Of a DNA stretch of 64,000 bases, positions 15,101 to 30,480 are shown in pieces (positions within the stretch are counted from its first letter, which is position 1; each line of letters opens with the position of its first letter). Position numbers and translations under genes: made by a program. The DNA comes from Chamaelirium japonicum (lineage: Eukaryota; Streptophyta; Magnoliopsida; Liliales; Melanthiaceae), in contig OX393549.1 of the NCBI GenBank assembly GCA_947650365.1, positions 27,867,209 through 27,931,208 on the forward strand, read 5' to 3'. The notes beneath the pieces were generated by a model that saw only the letters and a program-made list of their open reading frames with translations, made no database searches and was not told the DNA's origin.

Positions 15101-17667
15101 TTAGAATGGAATTTACGAATGAATTAGAATGGATCGTAGAATGGATCGTACGAATGAATTAGAATGAATTAGAATGGATCGTACGAATGAATTAGAATAG
15201 ATCATAGGAATGAATTAGAATGGATCGTGCAAATGAATTAGAATGGATATATTCGTGCGAATGAATTAGAATGGATCGTGTGAATTAATTAGAATGGATC
15301 GTACGAATGAATTAGAATGGATATATTTGAACGAATAAATTAGAATGGATCATACGAATGAATTAGAATGGATCGTACGAATGAATTAGAATGGATAGTG
15401 CGAATGAATTAGAATCGATCGTACGAATGAATTAGAATGGATCGTACGAATGAATTAGAATGGATCATACGAATGAGTAAGAATGGATCGTACGAATGAA
15501 TTAGAATGGATCGTACGAATGAATTAGAATGGATTGTATGAATAAATTAGAATGGATACATTTGTCCGAATGAATTAGAATGGATCATACGAATTAGTAA
15601 GAATGGATCGTACGAATGAAATAGAATAGATTGTACGAATGAATTAGAATGGATCCTAGTACGATCCATTCTAATTCATTCGTACGATCCATTCTAATTC
15701 ATTCATACAATCCATTCTAATTCTTTCACACGATCCATTCTAATTCATTCGTACGATCCAATCTAATTCATTCGTGCAATCCATTCTAATTAGAATGGAT
15801 ATATTCGTGCGAATAAATTAGAATGGATACATTCGTGCGAATAAATTAGAATGGATTTGTATGAATGAATTAGAATAGATCATAGGAATGAATTAGAATG
15901 GATTGTATGAATGAATTAGAATGGATACATTCGTGCGAATAAATTAGAATGGATCGTACGAACGAATTAGAATGGATCGTGTGAAAGAATTAGAATGGAT
16001 TGTATGAATGAATTAGAATAGATCGTATGAATGAATTAGAATGGATCGTACGAATGAATTAGAATGGATCGTACGAATGAATTAGAATGGATACATTCGT
16101 GCGAATGAATTAGAATGGATACATTCGTGCGAAAGAATTAGAATAGATCATATGAATGAATTAGAATGGATCCTATGAATGAATTAGAATGGATCGTGCG
16201 AATGAATTAGAATGGATCGTACGAATGAATTAGAATGGATCGTGCTAATGAATTAGAATTGATCGAACGAATGAATTAGCATGGATCGTACGAATGAATT
16301 AGAATGGATCGTACGAATGAATTAGAATGGATCGTGTGAAAGAATTAGAATGGATTGTATGAATGAATTAGAATGAATTTGTACGATCCATTCAAATTCA
16401 TTCGCACGATCCATTCTAATTCATTCATATGATCCATTCTAATTCATTCGTACAATCCATTCTAATTCATATGCACAAAGGTATCCATTCTAATCCATTC
16501 GTAGGATCCATTCTAATCCATTCGTACGATCCATTCTAATTCATTCGCTCGAATGTATCCATTCTAATCCATTCGTACGATCCATTCTAATCCATTCGTA
16601 CGATCCATTCTAATTCATTCGCATGAATGTAACCATTTTAATTCATTCATTTGATCCATTCTAATTCATTCGTACGATCCATTCTAATTCATTCGTCCGA
16701 TCCATTCTAATTCATTCGCACGAATGTATCCATTCTAATTCATTCGTATGATCCATTCTAATTCATTCGCACGATCCATTCTAATTCATTCATAGGATCC
16801 ATTCTACTTCATTCATACGATCTATTCTAATTCTTTCGCACGAATGTATCCATTCTAATTCATTCGCACGAATATATCCATTCTAATTCTAATTCATTCG
16901 TACGATCCATTCTAATTCATTTGTATGATCCATTCTAATTCTAATTCATTCGTACGATCCATTCTAATTCATTTGTATGATCCATTCTAATTAATTCGTA
17001 TGATCCATTCTAATTCATTCGTACGATCCATTCTAATTCATTCATACAATCCATTCTAATTCATTCGCACGATCCATTCTAATTCACTCATACGATCCAT
17101 TCTAATACATTCATACGATCCATTCTAATTAATTTGCACGAATATATCCATTCTAATTCATTCGTATGATCCATTCTAATTCTTTTGTACGATCCATTCT
17201 AATTCATTCGTACGATCCATTCTAATTCATTCATACGATCCATTCTAATTCATTCGTACGATCCATTCTAATTCATTCATACGATCCATTCTAATTCATT
17301 CGTACGATCCATTCTAATTCATTCGCACAAATGTATCCATTCTAATTAATTCGTACGATCCATTCTAATTCATTCGTACGATCCATTCTAATTCATTCGT
17401 ACGATCCATTCTAATTTATTCGTAAGATCCATTCTAATTCATTCGTACGATCTATTCTAATTCATTCGTACGATCCATTCTAATTCATTCGTACGATCTA
17501 TTCTAATTCATTCATACAATCGGTTCTAATTCTTTCACACGATCTATTCTAATTCATTCGTACGATCCATTCTAATTCATTCACACAATCCATTCTATTT
17601 CATTCGTACAATCCATTCTTACTCATTCGTATGATCCATTCTAATTCATTCGCACGAATGTATCCAT
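9182..17667. repeat. 23-bp satellite array, segment B
   Basis: Same satellite. Orientation: plus 9182-9570, minus 9571-9975, plus 9976-11326, minus 11327-11703, plus 11704-12386, minus 12387-13543, plus 13544-15059, minus 15060-15080, plus 15081-15657, minus 15658-15788, plus 15789-16380, minus 16381-17667. The switch at 15788/15789 is a perfect dyad (CCATTCTAATTAGAATGG) centred on TAATTA rather than on CGTACG, so more than one hinge is used. The single flipped monomer at 15060-15080 resembles the one at 5031-5050, including a nearby truncated monomer (GATCGTAGAATGG at about 15130, with GATTGTAGAATGG at about 5100). That indicates a copied block about 10 kb apart. Confidence 0.97.
11674..11733. 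repeat. Perfect 60-bp palindrome at a strand switch
   Basis: Minus-oriented monomers meet plus-oriented ones at TCGTACGA followed directly by TCGTACGA, with the dyad centre between 11703 and 11704. Each arm is 30 bases and they match perfectly. Beyond them an extra G on the right arm (ACGGAATG) breaks the symmetry, after which the arms are again largely complementary. On a single strand this could form a long hairpin with no spacer. Confidence 0.9.
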
Positions 17668-17945
17668 AATGGATCATACGAATGAGTAAGAATGGATCGT
17701 ACGAATGAAATAGAATGGATTGTGCGAATGAATTAGAATGGACCGTACGAATGAATTAGACGTACGAATGAATTAGAATGGATACATTCGTGCGAATAAA
17801 TTAGAATGGATCATACGAATGAGTAAGAATGGATCGTCATTCCAATTCATTCGTATGATCCATTCTAATTCATTTGTATCCATTCTATTTCATTCGCACG
17901 ATCCATTCTAATTCATTCGCGCAATCTATTCTAATTCATTCGTAC
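17495..17945. repeat. Higher-order block H2, copy 1
   Basis: About 450 bp spanning two strand switches: minus to plus at CCATAATGGATC, and plus to minus at GATCGTCATTC. It aligns without length change to 60262-60712 (offset 42,767 at both ends), including the truncated units GAATTAGACGTACG and TTTGTATCCATTC. Only scattered substitutions separate the two. A third copy at 41533-41790 shares the first switch with the same 176-bp spacing. Confidence 0.87.
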
Positions 17946-18839
17946 AATCCATTCTTACTCATTCGTACGATCCATTCTAATTCATTCATAGGATCCATTC
18001 TAATTCATACATACAATCCATTCTAATTCATTCGCACGAATGTATCCATTCTAATTCATTCGTACGATCAGTTCTAATTCATTCACAAAATCTATTCTAA
18101 TTCATTCATACTATCCATTCTAATTCATTCACACGAATGTATCCATTCTAATTCATTCGTACGATCCATTCTAATTCATTAATATGATCCATTCTAATTC
18201 ATTCATACGATCCATTCTAATTCATATGCACAAAGGTATCCATTCTAATTCATTCGTACGATCCATTCTAATTCAGGATCGTACTAATGAATTAGAATGG
18301 ATACATTCGTGCAAATGAATTAGAATGGATCGTATGAATGAATTAGAATGGATCGTATGAGTGAATTAGAACGGATAGTACGAATGAAGTAGAATGGATC
18401 GTATGAATGAATTAGAATGGATACATTCGTGCGAATGAATTAGAATGGATCGTATGAATGAATTAGAATAGATTATGTGAATGAATTAGAATGGATCGTA
18501 CGAATGAATTAGAATGGATATATTCGTGCGAATAAATTAGAATGGATTGTATGAATGAATTAGAATGGATCGTACGAATGAATTAGAATGGATCGTACGA
18601 ATGAATTAGAATAGATTGCGTGAATGAATTAGAATAAATCGTGCGAATGAAATAGAATGGATACAAATGAATTAGAATGGATCATACGAATGAATTAGAA
18701 TGACAATCCATTCTTACTCATTCGTATGATCCATTCTAATTTATTCGCACGAATTTATCCATTCTAATTCATTCGTACGTCTAATTCATTCGTACGATCC
18801 ATTCTAATTCATTCGTACGATCCATTCTAATTCATTCGT

Positions 18840-19870
18840 CCGATCCATTCTAATTCATTCGCACGAATGTATCAATTCTAATTCATACGTACGGTCCATT
18901 CAAATTCATTCGCACAATCCATTCTATTTCATTCGTACGATCTATTCTTACTCATTCGTATGATCCATTATGGATACATTCGTGCGAATGAATTAGAATG
19001 GATCATACGAATGAGTAAGAATGGATCGTACGAATGCAATAGAATGGATTGTGTGAATGAATTAGAATGGATCGTACAAATGAATTAGAATGGATTGTGT
19101 GAAAGAATTAGAATGGATTGTATGAATGAATTAGAATAGATCGTATGAATGAATTAGAATGGATCGTACGAATGAATTAGAATGGATCGTACGAATGAAC
19201 TAGAATGGATACATTCGTGCGAATGAATTAGAATGGATCGTACGAATGAATTAGAATGGATCGAACGAATGAATTAGAATGGATCTTACGAATGAATTAG
19301 AATGGATCCTACAAATGCACGATCCATGCTAATTTATTCGTTCGATCAATTCTAATTCATTAGCACGATCCATTCTCATTCATTCATACGATCCATTCTA
19401 ATTCATTCGCACGATCCATTCTAATTCATTCGTACGATCCATTCTAATTCTTTCCCACGATCCATTCTAATTCATTCGTACGATCCATTCTAATTCATTC
19501 GTACGATCTATTCTAATTCATTCGTATGATCCATTCTAATTTCATTCGTACGATCCATTCTAATTCATTCGCTCGAATGTATCCATTCTAATCCATTCGT
19601 ACGATCCATTCTAATCCATTCGTACGATCCATTCTAATTCATTCGCATGAATGTAACCATTCTAATTCATTCATTTGATCCATTCTAATTCATTCGTACG
19701 ATCCATTCTAATTCATTCGTCCGATCCATTCTAATTCATTCGCACGAATGTATCCATTCTAATCCATTCGTAAGATCCATTCTAATTCATTTGTACGATC
19801 CATTCTAATTCATTCGTACGATCCATTCTAATTCATTAATATGATCCATTCTAATTCATTCGTACGATCC
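18840..19870. repeat. Higher-order block H3, copy 1
   Basis: Spans two switches: minus to plus at ATTATGGATAC (GGATAC at 18972) and plus to minus at AATGCACGATCCATGC (GCAC at 19317), 345 bp apart. A one-base insertion (TAATTTCATTC) occurs at about 19540. The second half aligns to 51481-52050 with constant offset 32,164, including that one-base insertion. Confidence 0.86.
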
Positions 19871-21659
19871 ATTCTAATGAATTAGAATTGATCATACGAA
19901 TGAAATAGAATGGATTGCACGAATGATTTAGAATGGATCGTACGAATGAATTAGAATGGATCGTGTGAAAGAATTAGAATGGATTGTATGAATGAATTAT
20001 AATGGATCGTACGAATGAATTAGAATGGATCGTACGAAGGAATTAGAATGGATCGTACGAATGAATTAGAATGGATCGTACGAATGAATTATGATAGATC
20101 GTACGAATGAATTAGAATGGATCGTACGAAGGAATTAGAATGGATCGTACGAATGAATTAGAATGGATATATTCGTGCAAATGAATTAGAATGGATCGTA
20201 TGAATGTATTAGAATGGATCGTATGAGTGAATTAGAATGGATCGTACGAATGAATTAGAATGGATCGTATGAATGAATTAGAATGGATACATTCGTGTGA
20301 ATGAATTAGAATGGATCGTATGAATGAATTAGAATGGATCATATTAATGAATTAGAATGGATCGTACGAATGAATTAGAATGGATCATATTAATGAATTA
20401 GAATGGATCGTACGAATGAATTAGAATGGATACATTCGTTCGAATGAATTAGAATGGATCGTGTGAATCCATTAGACTGGATCGTGCGAATGAATAAGAA
20501 TGGATCATACGAATGAATTAGAATGGATCGTACGAATTAATTAGAATGGATACATTTGTGCGAATGAATTAGAATGGATCGTACGAATGAATTAGAATGG
20601 ATCGTATGAATGAATTAGAATGGATCATACGAATTAATTCAAATGGATCATACGAATGAATTAGAATGGATCGTACGAATGAATTAGAATGGATCGTACG
20701 AATGTACTAGAATGGATCGTACGAATGAACTAGAATGGATACATTCGTGCGAATGAATTAGAATGGATCGTACGAATGAATTAGAATGGATCGTGTGAAA
20801 GAATTAGAATGGATCGTACGAATGAATTAGAATGGATCGTACGAATGAATTAGAATTGATCGTACGAATGAATTAGAATGGATCATATTAATGAATTAGA
20901 ATGGATCGTACGAATGAGTTAGAATGGATACATTCGTGCGAATGAATTAGAATGGATCATACGAATGAATTAGAATGGATCGTATGAAGGAATTAGAATG
21001 GATCGTACGAATGAATTAGAATGGATCTTACGAATGAATTAGAATGGATCATACGAATGAATTAGAATGGATCGTACGAATGAATTAGAATGGATACATT
21101 CGTGCGAATGAATTAGAATGGATCGGACGAATAAATTAGAATGGATCGTACGAATGAATTAGAATGGATCGTACGAATAAATTAGAATGGATACATTCGT
21201 CTGAATGAATTAGAATGGATCATACGAATGAGTAAGAATGGATCGTACGAATGAAATAGAATAGATTGTACGAATGAATTAGAATGGATCCTACGAATGA
21301 ATTAGAATGGATCGTGTGAAAGAATTAGAATGGATTGTATGAATGAATTAGAATGGATCGGATGAATGAATTCGAATGGATCGTGCGAATGAATTCGAAT
21401 AGATCGTACGAATTCATTCTAATTCATTCATACAATCCATTCTAATTCTTTCACACGATCTATTCTAATTCATTCGTAGGATCCATTCTAATTCATTCGT
21501 ACAATCTATTCTATTTGATACGTACGATCCATTCTTACTCATTCGTATGATCCATTCTAATTCATTCGGACGAATGTATCCATTCTAATTTATTCGTACG
21601 ATCCATTCTAATTCATTCGTACGATCCATTCTAATTCATTCGTACGATCCATTCTAATT

Positions 21660-22320
21660 CATTCGTCCGATCCATTCTAATTCATTCGCACGAATGTATC
21701 CATTCTAATTCATTCGTACGGTCCATTCTAATTCATTCGCACAATCCATTCTATTTCATTCGTACGATCCATTCTTACTCATTCGTATGATCCAATATGG
21801 ATACATTCGTGCGAATGAATTAGAATGGATCATACGAATGAGTAAGAATGGATCGTACGAATGAAATAGAATGGATTGTGCGAATGAATTAGGATGGATC
21901 GTACGAATGAATTAGAATGGATCATGTGAAAGAATTAGAACGGATTGTATGAATGAATTAGAATAGATCGTATGAATGAATTATAATGGATCGTATGAAT
22001 GAATTAGAATGGATCGTACGAATGAACTAGAATGGATACATTCGTGCGAATGAATTAGAATGGATCGTAGGAATGAATTAGAATGGATCGTACGAATGAA
22101 TTAGAATGGATCTTACGAATGAATTAGAATTGATCGTATGAATGCACGATCCATGCTAATTCATTCGTTCGATCAATTCTAATTCATTAGCACGATCCAT
22201 TCTAATTCATTCGTACGATCCATTCTAATTCATTCGCACGATCCATTCTAATTCATTCGTACGATCCATTCTAATTCTTTCACACGATCCATTCTAATTC
22301 ATTCGTACGATCCATTCTAA
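21660..22320. repeat. Higher-order block H3, copy 2
   Basis: GGATAC at 21799 and GCACGATCCATGC at 22144 are 345 bp apart, matching the copies at 19.0 and 51.1 kb. This copy lies only about 2.8 kb from copy 1 in the same orientation. After about 22.33 kb its variant order differs from the other two. Confidence 0.84.
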
Positions 22321-25300
22321 TTCATTCGTACGATCTATTCTAATTCATTCGTACGATCTATTCTAATTCATTCATACGATCCATTCTAATTCCTTCGTAC
22401 GATCCATTCTAATTCATTCATACAATCCATTCTAATTCTTTCACACGATCCATTCTAATTCATTTGTACGATCCATTCTAATTCATTCGTGCAATCCATT
22501 CTATTTTATTCGTACGATCCATTCTTACTCATTCGTATGATCCATTCTAATTCATTCGCACGAATGTATCCATTCTAATTCATTCGTACGAATCCATTCT
22601 AATTCATTCGTACAATCCATTCTATTTCATTCGTACGATCCATTCTTACTCATTCGTATGATCCATTCTAATTCATTCGCACAAATGTATCCATTCTAAT
22701 TCATTCGTACGATCCATTCTTATTCATTCATACGATCCATTCTAATTCAGTCGCACAATCCATTCTAATTCATTCGTACAATCCATTCTAATTCATTCGT
22801 ATGATCCATTCTAACTTATTCGGTGGATCCATTCTAATTCATTCGCACAAATGAATTAGAACTGATCGTACGAATGAATTAGAATGGATACATTCGTGCG
22901 AATGAATTAGAATGGATTGTATGAATGAATTAGAATGGATCGTACGAATGAACTAGAATGGATACATTCGTGCGAATGAATTAGAATGGATCGTAGGAAT
23001 GAATTAGAAAGGATCGTAGGAATGAATTAGAATGGATATTACGAATGAATTAGAATGGATCGTGCGAATGAATTGGAATGGATCGTACGAATGAATTAGA
23101 ATGGATCGTGCTAATGAATTAGAATTGATCGAACGAATGAATTAGAATGGATATATTCGTGCACATGAATTAGAATGGATCGGACGAATGAATTAGAATG
23201 GATCGTACGAATGAGTAAGATTGGATCGTACGAATGAAATAGAATAGATCGTACGAATGAATTAGAATGGATCGTACGAAGGAATTAGAATGGATCGTAC
23301 GAATGAATTAGAATGGATATATTTGTGCAAATGAATTAGAATGGATATATTTGTACAAATGAATTAGAATGGATCGTATGAATGTATTAGAATGGATCGT
23401 ATGAGTGAATTAGAATGGATCGTACGAATGAATTAGAATGGATCGTATGAATGAATTAGAATGGATACATTCGTGTGAATGAATTAGAATGGATCGTATG
23501 AATGAATTAGAACAGATTTTGTGAATGAATTAGAACTGATCGTACGAATGAATTAGAATGGATACATTCGTGCGAATGAATTAGAATGGATTGTATGAAT
23601 GAATTAGAATGGATCCTATGAATGAATTAGAATTGATCGTGCGAATGAATTAGAATGGATCGTACGAATGAATTAGAATGGATCGTGCTAATGAATGAGA
23701 ATTGATCGAACGAATGAATTAGCATGGATCGTGCTAATGAATTAGAATGGAACGTACGAATGAATTAGAATGGATCATGTGAAAGAATTAGAATGGATTG
23801 TATGAATGAATTACAATGAAGTCGTACGATCCATTCGAATTCATTCGCACGATCCATTCTAATTCATTCATACGATCCATTCTAATTCATTCGCACGAAT
23901 GTATCCATTCTAATTCATTCGTACGATCCATTCTAATTCATTCGTACGATCCATTCTAATTCATTCGCACGAATGTATCCATTCTAGTTCATTCGTACGA
24001 TCCATTCTAATTCATTCATACAATCCATTCTAATTCATTCGCACGAATGTATCCATTCTAATTCATTCGTACGATCAGTTCTAATTCATTCACAAAATCT
24101 ATTCTAATTCATTCGTACGATCCATTCTAATTCATTCACACGAATGTATCCATTCTAATTCATTCATACGATCCATTCTAATTCATTCGTACGATCCATT
24201 CTAATTCACTCATACGATCCATTCTAATACATTCATACGATCCATTCTAATTCATTTGCACGAATATATCCATTCTAATTCATTCGTACGATCCAATCTA
24301 ATTCCTTCATACGATCCATTCTAATTCATTCGTACGATCTATTCTAATTCATTCGTACGATCCATTCTAATTCATTCGTACGATCCATTCTAATTCCTTC
24401 GTACGATCTATTCTAATTCATTCGTACGATCCATTCTAATTCATTCATACAATCCATTCTAATTCTTTCACACGATCCATTCTAATTCATTCGTACGATC
24501 CATTCTAATTCATTCGTGCAATCCATTCTATTTCATTCGTACGATCCATTCTTACTCATTCGTACGATCCATTCTAATTCATTCACACGAATGTATCCAT
24601 TCGTACGAATGAATTAGAATAGATTGTACGAATGAATTAGAATGGATCGTACGAATGAATTAGAATGGATCGTACGAAGGAATTAGAATGGTTCGTACGA
24701 ATGAATTAGAATGGATCGTACGAATGAATTAGAATAGATCGTACGAATAAATTAGAATGGATCATACGAAGGAATTAGAATGGATCGTACGAATGAATTA
24801 GACTGGATCGTATGAATGAATTTGAATGGATATATTTGTGCGAATGAATCTAAATGGATTGTATGAATGAATTACAATGGATCGTACGAATGAATTAGAA
24901 TGGATCGTACGAATGAATTAGAATAGCTCATACGAATGAATTAGAATGAATCGTATGAATGAATTAGAATGGTTATATTCGTGCGAATGAATTAGAATAG
25001 ATCGTACGAATGAATTAGAATAGATCGTATGAATGAATTAGAATGGATCGTACGAATGAATTAGAATGGATCGTACGAATGAATTAGAATGGATACATTC
25101 GTGCGAATGAATTAGAATGGATACATTCGTGCGAAAGAATTAGAATAGATCGTATGAATGAATTAGAATGGATCCTATGAATGAATTAGAATGGATCATG
25201 CGAATGAATTAGAATGGATCGTACGAATGAATTAGAATAGATCGTACGAATGAATTAGAATGGATCGTACGAAGGAATTAGAATGGATCGTACGAATGAA

Positions 25301-26658
25301 TTAGAATGGATATATTCGTGCAAAAGAATTAGAATGGATCATATGAATGTATTAGAATGGATCGTATGAGTGAATTAGAATGGATCGTACGAATGAATTA
25401 GAATGGATCTTATTAATGAATTAGAATAGATCGTATGAATGAATTAGAATGGATCGTATGAATGAATTAGAATGGATACATTCTTGCGAATGAATTAGAA
25501 TGGATCGGACGAATGAATTAGAATGGATCGTACGAATGAATTGGAATGGATCGTATGAATGAATTAGAATGGATCGTACGAATTAATTAGAATAGATACG
25601 TTCGTCCGAATGAATTAGAATGGATCATACGAATGAGTAAGAATGGATCGTACGAATGAAAAAGAATAGATTGTACGAATGAATTAGAATGGATTCGTAC
25701 GAATGCATTAGAATGGATACATTCGTGCGAATGAATTAGAATGGATCATACCAATGAGTAAGAATGGATCGTACGAATGAAATAGAATGGATTGTGCGAA
25801 TGAATTAGAATGGATCGTACGAGTGAATTAGAATGGATCGTGTGAAAGAATTAGAATGGATTGTATGAATGAATTAGAATAGATCGTATGAATGAATTAG
25901 AATGGATCGTACGAATGAATTAGAATGGATCGTATGAATGAATTAGAATGGATACATTCGTGCGAATGAATTAGAATGGATACATTCGTGCGAAAGAATT
26001 AGAATAGATCGTATGAATGAATTAGAATGGATCCTATGAATGAATTAGAATGGATCGTGCGAATGAATTAGAATGGATCGTACGAATGAATTAGAATGGA
26101 TCGTACGAATGAATTAGAATGGATCATGCTAATGAATTAGAATTGATCGAACGAATGAATTAGCATGGATCGTGCTAATGAATTAGAATGAAACGTACGA
26201 ATGAATTAGAATGGATCGTGTGAAAGAATTAGAATGGATTGTATGAATGAATAAGAATGAATTCGTACGATCCATTCGAATTCATTCGCACGATCCATTC
26301 TAATTCATTCATACGATCCATTCTAATTCATTCATACAATCCATTCTAATTCTTTCACACGATCCATTCTAATTCATTCGTAGGATCAATTCTAATTCAT
26401 TCGTACAATCTATTCTATTTCATTCGTACGATCCATTCTTACTCATTCGTATGATCCATTCTAATTCATTCGTACGAATGTATCCATTCTAATTTATTCG
26501 TACGATCCATTCTAATTCATTCGTACGATCCATTCTAATTCATTCGTACGATCAATTCTTACTCATTCGTATGATCCATTCTAATTCATTCGTACGATCC
26601 ATTCTAATTCATTCGTACGATCCATTTAATTCATTCGCACAATCTATTCTAATTCATT

Positions 26659-26718
26659 CGTACGATCCATTCTAATTCATTCGTACGATCGTACGAATGA
26701 ATTAGAATGGATCGTACG
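26659..26718. repeat. Perfect 60-bp palindrome, second copy
   Basis: Centre between 26688 and 26689, with the same 30-base arms and the same extra G just outside the right arm as at 11.7 kb (ACGGA at 26716 versus 11731). The flanking units also correspond, so the palindrome was copied as part of a larger block. Confidence 0.9.
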
Positions 26719-29700
26719 GAATGAATTAGAATGGATTGTATGAATGAATTAGAATGGATACATTCGTGCGAATGAATTAGAATGGATCATACGAATGAGT
26801 AAGAATGGATCGTACGAATGAAATAGAATGGATTGTACGAATGAATTAGAATGGATCGTACAAATGAATTAGAATGGATCGTAGTAATGAATTAGAATGG
26901 ATCATACGAATGAGTAAGAATGGATCGTACAAATGAAATAGAATGGATTGTATGAATGAATTAGAATGGATCGTACGAATGAATTAGAATGCATCGTGTG
27001 AAAGAATTAGAATGCATTGTATGAATGAATTAGAATGGATCGTATGAATGAATTAGAATGGATCGTGCGAATGAATTCGAATGGATCGCATGATCCATTC
27101 AAATAGAATGGATCGTATGAATGAATTAGAATGGATCGGGCGAATGAATTAGAATGGATTGTAGGAATGAATTAGAATGGATCGTATGAATGAATTATAA
27201 TGGATCATATGAATGAATTAGAATGGATCGTGCGAATGAATTAGAATGGATCGTACGAATGAATTAGAATGGATCGTACGAATGAATTAGAATGGATCAT
27301 ACGAATGAATTAGAATGGATCATACAAATGAGTGAGAAAGGATCGTACGAATGAAATATAATGGATTGTACGAATGAATTAGAATGGATACATTCATGCG
27401 AATGAATTAGAATGGATCGGACGATTGAATTAGAATGGATCGTACGATTCATTCTAATTCATTCGTACGATCCATTCTAATACATTCGTACGATTCATGC
27501 TAATTCATTCGCACGATCCATTCTAATTCATTCGTACGATCCATTCTTATTCATTCATACGATCCATTCTAATTCATTCACACAATCCATTCTAATTCAT
27601 TCGTACAATCCATTCTAATTCATTCGTATGATCTATTCTAACTCATTCGATGGATCCATTCTAATTCATTCGTACGATCCATTCTAATTTTTTCCCACGA
27701 TCCATTCTAATTTATTCGTACAATCCATTCTAATTCATTCGTACGATCTATTCTAATTCATTCGCACGAATGTAACCATTCTAATTCATTCATACGATTC
27801 ATTCTAATTCATTCATATGATCCATTCTAATTCATACGTACGATCCATTCTAATTCACTCATACGATCCATTCTAATACATTCATATGATCTATTCTAAT
27901 TCATTTGCACGAATATATCCATTCTAATTCATTCGTACGATCCATTCTAATTCCTTCGTACGATCCATTCTAATTCATTCGTACGATCTATTCTATTTTA
28001 TTCGTACGATCCATTCTTACTCATTCGTACGATCCATTCTAATTCATTCGTACGATCTATTCTAATTCTTTCGCACGAATGTATCCATTCTAATTCATTC
28101 ACACGAATGTATCCATTCTAATTCATTCGTACGATCCATTCTAATTCATTCGCACGATCCTTTCTAATTCATTCATAGGATCCATTCTAATTCATTCATA
28201 CGACCTATTCTAATTCTTTCGCACGAATGTATCCATTCTAATTCATTCGCACGAATGTATCCATTCTAATTCATTCGTACGATCCATTCTAATTCATTCG
28301 TACGATCCATTCTAATTCATTAATATGATCCATTCTAATTCATTCGTACGATCCATTCTAATTCATATGCAATAAGGTATCCATTCTAATCCATTCATAG
28401 GATCCATTCTAATCCATTCGTACGATACATTCTAATTCATTCGTACGATCCATTCTAATTCATTCGCTCGAATGTATCCATTCTAATCCATTCGTACGAT
28501 CCATTCTAATTCATTCGCATGAATGTAACCATTCTAATTCATTCATTTGATCCATTCTAATTCATTCGTACGATCCATTCTAATTAATTCGTCCGATCCA
28601 TTCTAATTCATTCGCACGAATGTATCCATTCTAATTCATTCGTACGATCCATTCTATTTCATTCGTACGATCCATTCTAATTCATTCGTAAGATCCATTC
28701 TAATTCATTCGTACGATCCATTCTAATTCATTCGTACGATCCATTCTAATTCATTCGCACGAATGTATCCATTCTAATTCATTCGTACGATCCATTCTAA
28801 TTCATTCGTACGATCCATTCTAATTCATTCGTAAGATCCATTCTAATTAATTCGTACGATCCATTCTAATTCATTCGTACGATCCATTCTAATTCATTCG
28901 CACGAATGTATCCATTCTAATTCATTCGTACGATCCATTCTAATTCATTCGTATGATCAATTCTAATTCATTCGTGCAATCCATTCTATTTCATTCGTAC
29001 GATCCATTCTTACTCATTCGTACGATCCATTCTAATTCATTCACACGAATGTATCCATTCGTACGAATGAATTAGAATAGATTGTACGAATGAATTAGAA
29101 TGGATCGTACGAAGGAATTAGAATAGATCGTACGAATGAATTAGAAAGGATCGTACGAATGAAATAGAATGGATCGTACGAAGGAATTAGAATGGATCGT
29201 ACGAATGAATTAGAATGGATCGTACGATTGAATTAGAATGGATCATACGAATGAGTAGGAATGGATCGTATGAATGAATTAGATTGGATCGTACGATCCA
29301 TTCTAATGAATGAATTAGAATGGAATATACGAATGAATTAGAATGGAATATACGAATGAATTAGAATGGATCGTAGAATGGATCGTACGAATGAATTAGA
29401 ATTAATTAGAATGGATCGTACGAATGAATTAGAATAGATCATAGGAATGAATTAGAATGGATCGTGCAAATGAATTAGAATAGATACATTCGTGCGAATG
29501 AATTAGAATGGATCGTGCGAATGAATTAGAATGGATCGTATGAATGAATTAGAATGGAATATACGAATGAATTAGAATGGATCGTAGAATGGATCGTAGA
29601 ATGGATCGTACGAATGAATTAGAATGGATCGTACGAATGAATTAGAATAGATCATAGGAATGAATTAGAATGGATCGTGCAAATGAATTAGAATAGATAC

Positions 29701-29983
29701 ATTCGTGCGAATGAATTAGAATGGATCGTGCGAATGAATTAGAATGGATCGTACGAATGAATTAGAATGGATATATTTGAACGAATAAATTAGAATGGAT
29801 CATACGAATGAATTAGAATGGATCGTACGAATGAATTAGAATGGATAGTGCGAATGAATTAGAATCGATCGTACGAATGAATTAGAATGGATCGTACGAA
29901 TGAATTAGAATGGATCATACGAATGAGTAAGAATGGATCGTACGAATGAATTTGAATGGATCGTACGAATAAATTAGAATGGA

Positions 29984-30480
29984 TACATTTGTCAGAATGA
30001 ATTAGAATGGATCATACGAATGAGTAAGAATGGATCGTACGAATGAAATAGAATAGATTGTACGAATGAATTAGAATGGATCAAACGAATGAATTAGAAT
30101 GGATCGTGTGAAAGAATTAGAATGGATTGTATGAATGAATTAGAATGGATCGTATGAATGAATTAGAATGGATCGTGCGAATGAATTCAAATGGATCGTA
30201 CGAATTCATTCTAATTCATTCATACAATCCATTCTAATTCTGTCACACGATCCATTCTAATTCATTCGTACATTCCATTCTAATTCATTAGAACGATCCA
30301 TGCTAATTCATTCCTTCGATCAATTCTAATTCATTAGCACGATCCATTCTAATTCATTCGTACGATCCATTCTAATTCATTCGCACGATCCATTCTAATT
30401 CATTCATAGGATCCATTCTAATTCATTCATACGATCTATTCTAATTCTTTCGCACGAATGTATCCATTCTAATTCATTCG
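29984..30480. repeat. Higher-order block H1, copy 1
   Basis: A segment that spans a plus-to-minus switch and recurs five times. Its marks are a GATACATTCG-type 28-mer (29984), the switch GTACGAATTCATTC (30203), the variant A/GCACGATCCATGC (30291) and CATAGGATCC (TAGG at 30407). Distances from the 28-mer to the switch (219), from the switch to the ATGC mark (88) and from there to TAGG (116) are the same in the copies at 37.4 and 39.9 kb. The copy at 32.8 kb has 79 extra bp, and the one at 52.7 kb keeps only the first two distances. Confidence 0.85.

Larger units (their letters stand above)
17668..26688. repeat. 23-bp satellite array, segment C
   Basis: Same satellite, in the part with the densest strand switching. 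Orientation: plus 17668-17837, minus to 18275, plus to 18702, minus to 18969, plus to 19316, minus to 19876, plus to 21410, minus to 21794, plus to 22143, minus to 22848, plus to 23824, minus to 24604, plus to 26266, minus to 26688. Several blocks are only 170-450 bp. Some switches fall inside a monomer (for example GATCGTCATTCC at 17837 and AATTCAGGATCG at 18275), which leaves truncated units. No non-satellite insertion is seen. Confidence 0.96.
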